From: a candidate division Hyd24-12 bacterium UBA6080
Lineage (GTDB): Bacteria > Fermentibacterota > Fermentibacteria > Fermentibacterales > JCC-6
Length of the DNA stretch: 64,000 nucleotides
Direction: 5' to 3'
Assembly: GCA_002436025.1 (NCBI GenBank)
Contig: DIXM01000013.1
Span: forward strand, 1-64,000
Of the stretch, positions 16,780-25,440 are shown piece by piece; the stretch's first letter is position 1; each line of letters opens with the position of its first letter. Position numbers and translations under genes: made by a program. Below the pieces are notes generated by a model. The model had not been told where the DNA came from and did not search any database. It was given only the letters and a program-made list of their open reading frames with translations.

Positions 16780-19143
16780 CTACCACCTCTCCGGCACACT
16801 TCTCCAGATCTGATCGAACGCTGCCTGCCAGCTCTTTGATTCACCGAGTTTTCTAGCCTTTTCTGCCATGCTTTTTCTTGTTGTTTCGTTGTCGGTGAGC
16901 TCGATGATCTTCTGGGCGAGGTCCGCGGCGTCCCTGCCGTGGTAGGTGAGGCCGGTTTCGTTCGGTATGATGATCTCCTGGGGGCCGCCCATGTCGGTGA
17001 CGATCGATGGGAGGCCCGAGGCCTGGGCCTCGAGAACGCTGTTGCCGTAAGTGTCGGTGGTGGATGGGAAGACGAAGATGTCTGCGGATGCGTAGGCTTT
17101 GGAGAGGTCTTCGCCCGACATGCGGCCGGCGAGGTAGCCGCCGTTGCCGAGGATCCTGCTTCCAAGCTCGCCCATGTAGGGGCCGTCGCCTACTACGAAC
17201 AGCTCAATGTCCTGCCTGGTCTGCCTTACGATGTTGAAGGCGTCGGCTAGGATGTCGAGGTCTTTTTCCCGACTTACTCGTCCGGTGTAGAGGAGCTTGG
17301 TTGCTTCTTTTGTTCCCCCGAACTTTGTGAGGAATGCTTCGTCTCTCCACTTGGGTGAAAAAGTTTCCGGGTCGGTGCCACGTGGGAAGGGTTCCATCTT
17401 CTTCCGGTCAACGCCAAGGCTTGCAAGGTCTTCCATGTAGTAGGTGCTGGGGACCATTACGCGGTCAACAGTGCTGTAGAACCATGTCATTCCGCCGGCG
17501 GCGAACTCGCCCATCCAGGCGTCCTCCACTATCTCCCTTATGTGCCTGGGGAAGTCGGTGTGGTAAATGCCGACGGTGGGGATGCCGAGGATCTTCGCGG
17601 CTCCAAGGACGGCAAAGCCCATGGGGCCGGGGGTTGAGATGTAGATCATCCCGAATTCGTTCTCTTCGAGGAACCTGAGGAGTTCGAGAAGGGGCGGGAT
17701 GGCGAGCGTTTTCGAGGCGTAGTCGGGCACCGGGAACTCGGTTACGGGCTGGAAGTTCACGAGCCAGCCCGGGAATGAGACCTGACGGCTCTGGCTTGTG
17801 ACGAGGGCAAGCTCCTTGCCCGCGTCCATCGCGAGCCTGGCAAACCTTTGAAGTGTTCTGGAGACTCCGTTGAGGTCGTCTATGGTGTCGGTGACCCAGG
17901 CTCTTTTTTCCAGGTTGTGGGCGGCGGGGGAAGTGATGTTGAGGTGTTTGGCGATGGTGTTCACTTCTTCCCGGCCCCTTTTTCTGTCCATGTAGGCTAT
18001 GGAAAAGGGTGCGTTGAGAAGAAGAACCGGGATCATTGCGTTCAGGCTGCCTATGGCATCGAGCATGCGGCCCTCGCCGAATCTGGTAACCATCAATCCT
18101 ATGAACCTTTGGAGGAGTCGGTTGGTGAGGCGGTTGAGGATCTGGAAGGTCCGCTCCTCTATCCCCTCCTGAAGAAGTTCGGGGCTGCCCCTTCTGAGGT
18201 TGAGGTCACGGCCTATCTCGAGAAGTTCGTCGGCAAGGAAGGTTTCGAAATCGGGTTCGCCAGACTTCCTTGCCTTCTTCAAGAGCTGGTGGAACAGGAA
18301 GTCGGCCTTGTGCCAGAGCGTGGGTTCCTCGCCATCATGCGTCCGGGATGGGTTGAAGAAGTTGTCGGCGGCCATGAAGGCAACGGATGGAACCTTTTTG
18401 GCGTTGAGGGAATCGCGGTAGAAGCTGTATGCGATTGAGTAGACCGCGTAGGCAGACCTTATGGCGGTTCCGTGTTCGCCCCCGGGAACCCCCTCGCCGT
18501 TCCTTACGGCCTGGAGGAAGTCTTGTATTGTCTTGGCTTTCGGGACCATGGTCCAGGTGAGGCCTATGAACCTGCCGCAGTGGTCGTCACTTCCCGCGGT
18601 GTAGCCCACGAAGTCCTGGCCCTTGATCGTTCCGGCGGTCTCAAGGGCTGCGCTGTTCTCCCACGAGGCCCGTGTGCCGTTCCTTACCTCGACGAGTTCA
18701 ACCGCCCTCATCAGGTCGCTCCACTCACCGGGGGGAAGATGCCCACCCGGCGAGTAGAAGGGATGGGCAAGGGAGTGGGCAAGCTGCTGGTCCCTGAGGT
18801 ATTCGAAGAGTTCGAAGCCCCGCTCCCTGAGGGTTGCTATGCGGTCGTGCTGGGCGTGGTCGATGCCGTAGACCAGGATGTGAACCATGCTCTTGCTCTC
18901 GGGCATGATCATGGCCACCTCTTCGCTCATGAACACGCCGGGCATGCCTGATATCTTCATCACGCCATCGATGGTGTTCATGTCGGTTATGGTGACGAAA
19001 TCCATGCCGCGGCTGCGGGCCTGCTCGTAAACGAGATCGGGGGGCGTGAAGCTCTCCGGAGCCTTCAGGGCCCGCAGTATCCAGCGCGCCGAAGTCGTTG
19101 AGGCGCTGGAATGAACATGCATGTCACATTTTTTTGAGGTCAC
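16780..19143 (-). CDS. PHP phosphoesterase - glycosyltransferase fusion
   Basis: A 787-residue protein with two enzymes in one chain. The N-terminal part is a PHP metal-dependent domain: 'CDMHVHSSAS', 'DFVTITDMNTIDG' and 'SDDHCGRFIG' supply metal ligands. The C-terminal 380 residues are a GT4-type (GT-B) glycosyltransferase with 'GRVSREKDLDILADAF' and the donor-binding 'ASGLPSIVTDMGGPQEI'. The GTG start at 19,143 is chosen because a GGAAGGGG ribosome site precedes it; earlier in-frame sequence is low complexity and overlaps the neighbour. The PHP part may hydrolyse a glycan or phosphate ester. Substrates are unknown. Confidence 0.85.
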   Translation of the reverse strand: MTSKKCDMHVHSSASTTSARWILRALKAPESFTPPDLVYEQARSRGMDFVTITDMNTIDGVMKISGMPGVFMSEEVAMIMPESKSMVHILVYGIDHAQHDRIATLRERGFELFEYLRDQQLAHSLAHPFYSPGGHLPPGEWSDLMRAVELVEVRNGTRASWENSAALETAGTIKGQDFVGYTAGSDDHCGRFIGLTWTMVPKAKTIQDFLQAVRNGEGVPGGEHGTAIRSAYAVYSIAYSFYRDSLNAKKVPSVAFMAADNFFNPSRTHDGEEPTLWHKADFLFHQLLKKARKSGEPDFETFLADELLEIGRDLNLRRGSPELLQEGIEERTFQILNRLTNRLLQRFIGLMVTRFGEGRMLDAIGSLNAMIPVLLLNAPFSIAYMDRKRGREEVNTIAKHLNITSPAAHNLEKRAWVTDTIDDLNGVSRTLQRFARLAMDAGKELALVTSQSRQVSFPGWLVNFQPVTEFPVPDYASKTLAIPPLLELLRFLEENEFGMIYISTPGPMGFAVLGAAKILGIPTVGIYHTDFPRHIREIVEDAWMGEFAAGGMTWFYSTVDRVMVPSTYYMEDLASLGVDRKKMEPFPRGTDPETFSPKWRDEAFLTKFGGTKEATKLLYTGRVSREKDLDILADAFNIVRQTRQDIELFVVGDGPYMGELGSRILGNGGYLAGRMSGEDLSKAYASADIFVFPSTTDTYGNSVLEAQASGLPSIVTDMGGPQEIIIPNETGLTYHGRDAADLAQKIIELTDNETTRKSMAEKARKLGESKSWQAAFDQIWRSVPERW

Positions 19144-19180
19144 TGTGCCCCTTCCGGTGTTTTCCTGAAGATACAACCCG

Positions 19181-20176
19181 TCAGCGATCCAGTGCAATGA
19201 TCCCCTGCGGGCCCTCTCCGCCCGCTTCCAGCGTGTCGAGCACGCTGAAATCGGTTGCTTTGAGCACCCTGACGCAGTTGCCGCCGAAGTCGGTGGCGTA
19301 GATCTCGTTCTCTTCCTCCAGGTAAGCGAGGCCTGTCGAGCTGAATTCGGTGTCGACCCAGTTGAAGGTTCCCTCCTGGGTGTAGACGAGGAGATTGGTG
19401 TCACTCCAGCCGTTTGGGCTGATGAATCCGTCCGCTGTCATGATTGGCTCGCCCGGGGTTCCGCCTGCGGTGAACTGCGTGATATCGAGGGTCTGGGAGT
19501 CGATGATGGAGATGGTTCCATCGTCGGCGTAGGTTGTTGCGCCGACATGTACCATTCCTTCTTCCGGGAAAGCTTTGGCCCATGTGGTGTTGATCCCGGT
19601 GTCGAGCCACGCCAGACTGTCGCCCGTTGCCGCATCCAGCACGGTGACGCCGCCGGGGCTTGTGGTCTCCGGCCAACTCCCGTGTGTAACAAAAATCCGT
19701 CCGTTGCTGTACGCGATGCCCGATGGGTTGGCGGGAACATCCCACAGGTTGGTCACGGTGAGGCTTGTCAGGTCGGCCACGGCAACTTCTGATGTGAGAA
19801 GAAGGGTTATGTAGACCGTGTCGTTGTTCCTCGCGGCACTGTAGGGGTTGCTGCCGACGGGAAGGTAGATGCTGGCGGTTGCCTCGCCGCCCTGCTCGGA
19901 GTCGTAAAGCCTGAGGTCTGAGTCGAGCGAGCTGAGAACAGCGAAGTCGCCGTCTTCAAGGTCCAGTATCGCGTTGGGTGTTTGGCCCGATGTCCAGCAG
20001 ATCTGAACCAGGCTGTCGGACTTGGGGAACCAGGCGTCAATCGTTCCTGAAAGGCCGTTGTACCAGACCACGATGTCGCCCTGTGGGTTCTCGTTCTGGG
20101 AGGGGCCTGTGTTGTCCCTGCAACCCGTGGTCAGGGTTACTGCAAGGGTGGCAAGGATCAACGCGATTCTTCTCAT
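19181..20176 (-). CDS. BtuG-like beta-propeller surface lipoprotein
   Basis: A 331-residue lipoprotein with a signal peptide 'MRRIALILATLAVTLTTGC' and lipobox Cys at 19. The mature part is made of YVTN/YncE-like beta-propeller blades ('TGDSLAWLDTGINTTW', 'YLEEENEIYATDFGG'). The start ATG at 20,176 overlaps the stop of the TonB receptor gene by ATGA, so both are expressed together behind a cobalamin riboswitch. In Bacteroides, BtuG is a beta-propeller lipoprotein that captures cobalamin for BtuB; the same fold, partner and regulation make this a good candidate for the same job. Sequence identity to BtuG was not tested. Confidence 0.75.
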   Translation of the reverse strand: MRRIALILATLAVTLTTGCRDNTGPSQNENPQGDIVVWYNGLSGTIDAWFPKSDSLVQICWTSGQTPNAILDLEDGDFAVLSSLDSDLRLYDSEQGGEATASIYLPVGSNPYSAARNNDTVYITLLLTSEVAVADLTSLTVTNLWDVPANPSGIAYSNGRIFVTHGSWPETTSPGGVTVLDAATGDSLAWLDTGINTTWAKAFPEEGMVHVGATTYADDGTISIIDSQTLDITQFTAGGTPGEPIMTADGFISPNGWSDTNLLVYTQEGTFNWVDTEFSSTGLAYLEEENEIYATDFGGNCVRVLKATDFSVLDTLEAGGEGPQGIIALDR

Positions 20177-22035
20177 CTTCGTTCTCCAGTCTCGATGGTG
20201 ATGCCGAACGTTCTCGGCTTTCCGTGGTATCCGCCGGATTCCTCGTAGTCGGTTCCGGCGGCATTGGTGACCCATGCCCGGAGCGTTGTGGCCCCGAAGG
20301 GAAACGCGGCCTGGGCGTCCACTATCAGAAATGGTTCAAGGCTCTCGGTCTCGGTCCTGTTGGTGAACCTCCTGCCCTGTCCCGAAAGGGATATCTCAAA
20401 CTCCATTCTTTCTTTTGTCAGGGTTATCCGCCCGCCGCCGGTGATCTGAGGCCTGTATGGAATGAGCATGCCCTCCCTTGTCGTTCCGGGGGTCTCGTCG
20501 GTGGCGGTGGCGAAGGTTACGTTGCCGGCTGCCCGGAGCGGACCGGCGCTTGCTGCCGCTTCCAGCTCGACTCCCCTCGATAGGCTGCTTGAGGTGTTTT
20601 CCGGAACCCAGACGCCGTCTTCGCCGGGAAGCCAGAGTATCAGCCGCCTGGTGTCCGTGATGAAACCTGTTGCGCTCAGGGTTGTGTTGCCTTCGGTGAT
20701 GAACCTCAAGCCTGCCTCGGCCCCGATCGATTCCTGTGGAAGAAGGTCGGGGTTGCCCCGGGCGAAGACATCGGAGGGCCAGTACAGGTCGTTGAACGTG
20801 GGGACGGTTGCGTCCCTTGATACGGCTGCCCAGGGTGTTACCGTTCCCGAGCCCTTAATGGCGGCCCTGGCGTTCCACCACGCTTCCCCGTCGGTTACTC
20901 CGCCCCTTAGCCAGATTGATGTTGTCCTGTTCTCCCAGCCCAGTGCGCTCCAGGGTGTTGCCCTGTAATGGCTGCCGGAGGCGGAGCTTTCCAGGCCGCG
21001 CCACTGGATTCCCGTTCGTGCTGCCAGCGGTCCCATTGTAAAGGCAGTTTCAGCATCAGCGCCGAAGTCGGTGTGTCTGTCGCTTATTGTTTGCGGGACG
21101 GTGCTTTCGAATGCCATGCCCCCCGCTCCCGCCCTGAGCGTGACAGGCCCCGCCCCCGCCCAGAACTCGAGCTGCCCCTGCCGTCTTGTTCCGTCTGTCT
21201 CAAGTGTCCAGTCCGGCGATTCGGTCTCGCCGTCGGCCCCGGTGGCCAGGATGCCCCACGTGCTTCGTGAGAGAAGGCAGGTCATGGCGTAAGCTGTGCT
21301 TCCCTCTGATCCCACCGATCTTTTCAGTGAAACTCCGAGACGGCCGGGTCTTGTGTTGCCATTGTAGCCGACCCTCGCTCCCCCCCTGTGGTCGGCCTCC
21401 GCGAAGAGCCGCCAGGGGCTGCCCGCCGCTTCGGTCCTGTAGTTGAAGAAACCCGCCATGCCGCCGCCCACGGCTGTGGAGCCGCCCCTTCCCACTTCCA
21501 GCGCGCCGAACACCGAGGGGTCGGTGAGGCCCGCGGGGAGGCCGTCCCTTGCAGTCTCGACGGGGTGGCCGTCTATCATCCACCCTGAGTGCCCGGGGTC
21601 GGCCCCGCGGGATGAGAGCGATATGACGGGCATGGCGCCGCCGTACTCCCTTGCAGCTATTCCCGGGGTGAGTTTTGAAAAGGCCCTTGACCCCTCCCTT
21701 GCCAGGTCCTGAAGCTCCCGGGAGCCAAGCATTACCGTTGATGGAACGGATGAGTGGAACGAAGAGCGCCTCGCGGCGACAAGTATCACGCCGCCCGATG
21801 ATACCGGGAAGGGCTGAAGGACGGCCGTGTTCTCTCTTGGGCTGCCCGTCCAGTCCCTGAAGCCCGTGGCGTGAACTGTTATCTGATCTGGCTCGGTGCC
21901 GTCAGGGCTGTAGACCCCCGATGAGTCGGTGAGGCCGTGCCAGTTTCCGTCCCAGCCTATCCAGGCGCCCTGTATCGGGTTGCCCCCGGGGTCGGTCACA
22001 AGGAGTGAGGCCGCGATCAGAGTGATGAGGTACAA
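20173..22035 (-). CDS. btuB: TonB-dependent cobalamin receptor, BtuB-like
   Basis: A 620-residue outer-membrane receptor. After a short signal peptide comes a small carboxypeptidase-regulatory-like domain (about 14-65), a plug (about 85-205, with 'VISLSSRGADPGHSGWMIDG') and a beta-barrel ending 'RTFGITIETGERR'. The TTG start at 22,035 is the only one open, because a stop lies five codons upstream; its ribosome site AGGGCGG is inside the terminator-like hairpin of the riboswitch. The cobalamin riboswitch upstream makes B12 or a related corrinoid the likely substrate. It is co-translated with a BtuG-like lipoprotein. Confidence 0.87.
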   Translation of the reverse strand: MYLITLIAASLLVTDPGGNPIQGAWIGWDGNWHGLTDSSGVYSPDGTEPDQITVHATGFRDWTGSPRENTAVLQPFPVSSGGVILVAARRSSFHSSVPSTVMLGSRELQDLAREGSRAFSKLTPGIAAREYGGAMPVISLSSRGADPGHSGWMIDGHPVETARDGLPAGLTDPSVFGALEVGRGGSTAVGGGMAGFFNYRTEAAGSPWRLFAEADHRGGARVGYNGNTRPGRLGVSLKRSVGSEGSTAYAMTCLLSRSTWGILATGADGETESPDWTLETDGTRRQGQLEFWAGAGPVTLRAGAGGMAFESTVPQTISDRHTDFGADAETAFTMGPLAARTGIQWRGLESSASGSHYRATPWSALGWENRTTSIWLRGGVTDGEAWWNARAAIKGSGTVTPWAAVSRDATVPTFNDLYWPSDVFARGNPDLLPQESIGAEAGLRFITEGNTTLSATGFITDTRRLILWLPGEDGVWVPENTSSSLSRGVELEAAASAGPLRAAGNVTFATATDETPGTTREGMLIPYRPQITGGGRITLTKERMEFEISLSGQGRRFTNRTETESLEPFLIVDAQAAFPFGATTLRAWVTNAAGTDYEESGGYHGKPRTFGITIETGERR

Positions 22036-22074
22036 AAAAACCGCCCTTCATTCGCAGCCGCGAATGCGGGACGG
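22034..22074 (-). terminator. riboswitch expression platform: terminator-like hairpin
   Basis: On the minus strand, two arms of 15 bases, CCGTCCCGCATTCGC and GCGAATGAAGGGCGG, can pair with two mismatches around a GGCT loop and are followed by seven T. The second arm carries the ribosome site of the BtuB-like gene and the T-run merges into its TTG start. This hairpin could both terminate transcription and hide the ribosome site when cobalamin is bound. Confidence 0.75.
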
Positions 22075-22114
22075 CCGGCGGGAACCCTGAAGCGGGGCTC
22101 CTAACACCGCGCAG

Positions 22115-22265
22115 CCCGGGGGTGAGTATCCTGACTTCCAGATCGGCCCTTCCTCCGCCTTCCCAGCCCCTTTGGGCCAGTGGCATGTGGAGTTCGGTAC
22201 CCGGTTACAGTGGCGCTACCGTGACGGATTTACACCGTCTTCCTGCACCCGCGGCAGAACCTGAG
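22115..22265 (-). promoter_or_regulatory. cobalamin riboswitch
   Basis: On the minus strand the conserved cobalamin-riboswitch elements occur in order: GGTGTAAATCCGTCACGG, GCGCCACTGTAACCGGG, TGCCACTGG, GCTGGGAAGGC and finally AAGTCAGGATAC (the B12-box region). Order and spacing match the class I aptamer. It lies directly before the terminator-like hairpin and the BtuB-like receptor. High cobalamin should switch off receptor and lipoprotein expression. Confidence 0.95.
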
Positions 22266-22294
22266 TATACGGCCCGTTCGGTTTTTGGTCAACG

Positions 22295-23200
22295 TCAGCC
22301 CGAGACGACGCGGTTCCTTCCGAGCTGTTTGCTTTGGTACATCAGGGCGTCCGCCCTGGTCGTGACGGATGTCTCGTCGTCTTCGGGAAGGGCCATGGTG
22401 GCCCCGATGGAGACCGTAACTGATATGTACGAGTCGAGGCATTTTGTTTGTGAGGCAGCCACGAGGTTCCTTAGCCTTTCGGCCAGGTCGCGGAGATTGG
22501 CCGGTGAGATGCCCGGGAACACACCGAGAAACTCATCGCCCCCCCACCTTCCGACGGTGTCGAAGGGTCTCACCGAACCCAGGAGGGTTTTGGCCACTGT
22601 TATGAGAACTTTATCACCGGTGATGTGACCGCAGCGGTCGTTCACCGTTTTGAACCTGTCAATGTCCACGAAGAGAACACTGTAGGGGATGCCGTTCCTT
22701 TTCATGGCGGCCGACCTGGCGGCCAGGACAGACTCCATCTGCCTGCGGTTGGGAAGACCCGTCAGGGGGTCGGCCAGGGAAAGCCTTTGAAGCTCGCCGA
22801 TCTGCTCGAGAAGGGCCTCGCGCGAACCCGTTTCGGTGAAGACCTCGGCTCCCACCACGCTTCCGTCTTCCAGGGCAAGCCTGAGTGTCCGGATGTCAAC
22901 TGCGACCCTGTGCCCCTCCTTGTGGTGCATGAAAACAGTGAAATGCCTCGGGTTGGCATCGTTCAACGTTGCCGCAAGGGGGCAGCAATCGGTGCAGAGT
23001 TCTTTGCCTGAATCATCAACAGAGATAAGGATGCTGTCTGAACAGCTTCTACCAAGGACTTCGGAAGCGCTGAAGCCGGTTATCCTCTCCGCCGCTTCGT
23101 TCCAGAAGACTATCCTGCGGTCGCGGTCGACAAGGTAGATGCCCTCACCCAGGGCTTTGAGGAGGTTCTCAACGGCGGTGCCGAGGATGGGTTCAGGCAT
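22295..23200 (-). CDS. PAS-GGDEF diguanylate cyclase
   Basis: A 301-residue soluble protein. Residues about 8-125 are a PAS sensor domain ('EGIYLVDRDRRIVFWNEAAE'). Residues about 135-300 are a GGDEF domain with 'DPLTGLPNRRQ' and the active 'RWGGDEFLG', so it should make cyclic di-GMP from GTP. The inhibitory I-site R-x-x-D ('RPFD') is five residues before GGDEF, so product feedback is expected. The ATG at 23,200 has AGGAACC before it. It overlaps the upstream DUF523 gene by eight bases and is probably co-transcribed. The PAS ligand is unknown. Confidence 0.92.
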   Translation of the reverse strand: MPEPILGTAVENLLKALGEGIYLVDRDRRIVFWNEAAERITGFSASEVLGRSCSDSILISVDDSGKELCTDCCPLAATLNDANPRHFTVFMHHKEGHRVAVDIRTLRLALEDGSVVGAEVFTETGSREALLEQIGELQRLSLADPLTGLPNRRQMESVLAARSAAMKRNGIPYSVLFVDIDRFKTVNDRCGHITGDKVLITVAKTLLGSVRPFDTVGRWGGDEFLGVFPGISPANLRDLAERLRNLVAASQTKCLDSYISVTVSIGATMALPEDDETSVTTRADALMYQSKQLGRNRVVSG

Positions 23201-24155
23201 GGTTCCTGAGCATCAGTTCCATCGGGTGTGGGTTAAGGTAGAACTGGTTCTCGAGGTATGCGGGCCCGTAAAGCATCACGTAATGCTTGAGCAGCGTTAT
23301 TGGAACGATGAGCGGGACAAGGCCGTTGTGGTAATCGGCCGTAACGCTTACCAGTTCGGCCTTTTCTTTTGGGTTGAGGACTTTTTTGAAGTACCCCGCT
23401 ATGTGCTCGAGAACGTTCGTGTTCTTCTTCACCGTGGCCTTCAGTGCTAGGGTCTGCATCAACTTCTTGTGGTAGTCCTGGATGAGGGCCGGGGTTTCAA
23501 GGGTGGAGGCGACTATGCGGCCCAGTTCGGTCTGACCCGCCGGGCTGTGGGCCATGAGTATGAGCTTGTGCCTGGCCTGGAACTCGACCAGTCTGCCCCT
23601 GGTGAAGCCTTCGTGAAGCATCTTTTGCCAGCGGTGCATCACGAAGAGCCGTTCGATGAAGTTTTCCCTCAAGCCGTCGTCGTTGAGCCTGCCCTCGTCC
23701 TCGACAGGAAGGTCGGGAAATGCCTCCATGAAAGCCTTTGCGAAGATGCCCACGCCGGTCTTGGTGACGCCTCCCTTGTCGGTGTAGACCTTCACGCCCT
23801 TCATGCCCGAACTTGGCGATCTGCTCTTGAAGATGAAGCCGCAAAGGGGGAGTTCCTTCAATCCTTCGATCTTCTGTCCGGCCCATTCTGTCATTTGTGG
23901 CGTGATGTCCGTTTGTGTCTTCTGTGTGAGGAGCTTTATGGCGTCCCCGGTGTTCACGAGCCTCATGGCTTCGCGGGGGATTGAAAGGCCGCACTCGACC
24001 TCGGGGCAGACCGGAACGAACCTGACGAAACTTCCCAGGCGGTCCCTCAGGAAGCGATCGAGCTTGTGGCCGCCGTCGTAGCGAACCTGATTGCCCAGAA
24101 GGCACGAGCTTACCCCCACCAGGGGGGTGTCACCGGGACCAGAAGTCGCGCTCAA
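23193..24155 (-). CDS. DUF523-DUF1722 fusion protein (YbbK-YbgA type)
   Basis: A 320-residue protein. The N-terminal half is DUF523, with the typical 'VGVSSCLLGNQVRYDGGHK' start and conserved 'FVPVCPEVECGL'. The C-terminal half (about 190-305) is DUF1722, starting around 'FVMHRWQKMLHEGFTRG'. The Cys-rich DUF523 part has been suggested to bind metal; the fusion's function is unsettled, though the family often lies near photolyase or oxidoreductase genes. A TTG start at 24,155 overlaps the FAD-oxidoreductase end by 26 bases and has a GGGGGAG ribosome site; a GTG twelve codons later is an alternative. Confidence 0.87.
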   Translation of the reverse strand: MSATSGPGDTPLVGVSSCLLGNQVRYDGGHKLDRFLRDRLGSFVRFVPVCPEVECGLSIPREAMRLVNTGDAIKLLTQKTQTDITPQMTEWAGQKIEGLKELPLCGFIFKSRSPSSGMKGVKVYTDKGGVTKTGVGIFAKAFMEAFPDLPVEDEGRLNDDGLRENFIERLFVMHRWQKMLHEGFTRGRLVEFQARHKLILMAHSPAGQTELGRIVASTLETPALIQDYHKKLMQTLALKATVKKNTNVLEHIAGYFKKVLNPKEKAELVSVTADYHNGLVPLIVPITLLKHYVMLYGPAYLENQFYLNPHPMELMLRNHA

Positions 24156-25440
24156 ACCTCTCCCCCTTCGAAAAAGCCAGGGCCTGGCTTATGGAATGAT
24201 CCATGTTGTTGTACCAGAACGAGCCGCACCTGCCCAGAAGCGTGAGGTTTTTGGGCAGTTCGATGCTTGAGAGCCTTTCGCGGTAGTTCCTGTCGTAGAT
24301 GGGGTAGGTCTCGCGGACCAGCTTCCAGTCAACGAATTCGACCTGGCTTTGCCTGAGGGCGCCCACGCTCTCGAGTTGGGGGATTAGGGCGGTCTGTATG
24401 CCCTCGATGCCGTTTTTAAGGTCTTCGTCTGTCACGGTTATCTCGGCGCAGATCGAGTCGGCGCCTTTTGGCACCGTGTCATGTCTGAAGTGCCTTGGCA
24501 CGGTGGTCCTGCTGAAGCAAAGGTCCTCCTGGCCGAAGTAGCACCACTGGTAATCGTTGGCGGGGTTTTCCGACTTGAGGCCGATGTTGGCGACCAGGGT
24601 GTGTATGAAGCTGAACCCGGCTTCGGGAAAGATCGTGCTGACCGGGGCGCTCCAGAATACGCGGTCGGCCTCGAGGACCCCTCCGCCACCCATTGTCACC
24701 CCTCGTACAGTTCCCCCGTCCTGCACGATACCCTCTGCGGGTATGCCTGTCATAAGGGCACCGCCGGCCCTCTGGACCATGCTTGACTGAATGTCGCAGA
24801 AACTCTGTATCCCGCCTTCGGAAGGGTAGTAAAAGCTTGTATGAACAGGCTTGGGGGCAAGCATGCCGATGAACAGCGAGAAGAGCGTATCGGCCTTTAC
24901 CCTCTTGTCGATAACGGCGCGGTTCACACCGGCCTCGGCCCAGTCGGGGTGCATGAGTTCGGGGTCCATGCCCGCGAACTTTCTGGTGTAGCCCCTGAAG
25001 AAGAAGCGGTAAAGGTTGTCGCCGTACCTGCTGCGTATGAAGTCGGCAAAGGAGTCCACTTCACTTCTGCTCTTTTTTTTGAGCATGTCGGCGAGGCTTC
25101 CCATTAGAACGCCTGCGGGAAGGCCGACCAGTGACGCCAGTGAAAGGGGCCAGTTGCGGTAGCGGCCCGCCATGAAGACGCTGCTTTTTCTTGGGATGGT
25201 GATGTACCGTGTGCCGAGGATGTGTTTGAGATAGGTGTCGACAACGGGGTCGGCCGTGTGGAACCTGTGGGGGCCGATGTCGAAGTGGAAGCCGCCCGTG
25301 CTGAACGTGCGGGCAAGGCCGCCCGGGCTCTCCTCCCTCTCCACAAGCACTGTCTCGTCGTCATTGCCAGCGGCAAGCAGCCTTTCCGCAAGGGTTAGCC
25401 CGGCCACACCGGCACCGACGATAACGGTCCTTCCCGTCAT
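24130..25440 (-). CDS. FAD-dependent amine-oxidase/protoporphyrinogen-oxidase-like enzyme
   Basis: A 436-residue flavoprotein. The N-terminal Rossmann fold has 'VIVGAGVAGLTLAERLL' for ADP of FAD, then 'EREESPGGLARTFS' and 'DIGPHRFHT', typical of the amine oxidase/HemG-type/UDP-galactopyranose-mutase-like superfamily. The C-terminal 'LGRCGSFWYNNMDHSISQA' is the second FAD contact and is often seen in enzymes near glycan genes. The substrate is unknown; a sugar- or lipid-modifying role fits the UPF0104 membrane neighbour. The start has GGGAAGGAAA before ATG and overlaps that neighbour by four bases. Confidence 0.82.
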   Translation of the reverse strand: MTGRTVIVGAGVAGLTLAERLLAAGNDDETVLVEREESPGGLARTFSTGGFHFDIGPHRFHTADPVVDTYLKHILGTRYITIPRKSSVFMAGRYRNWPLSLASLVGLPAGVLMGSLADMLKKKSRSEVDSFADFIRSRYGDNLYRFFFRGYTRKFAGMDPELMHPDWAEAGVNRAVIDKRVKADTLFSLFIGMLAPKPVHTSFYYPSEGGIQSFCDIQSSMVQRAGGALMTGIPAEGIVQDGGTVRGVTMGGGGVLEADRVFWSAPVSTIFPEAGFSFIHTLVANIGLKSENPANDYQWCYFGQEDLCFSRTTVPRHFRHDTVPKGADSICAEITVTDEDLKNGIEGIQTALIPQLESVGALRQSQVEFVDWKLVRETYPIYDRNYRERLSSIELPKNLTLLGRCGSFWYNNMDHSISQALAFSKGERFERDFWSR

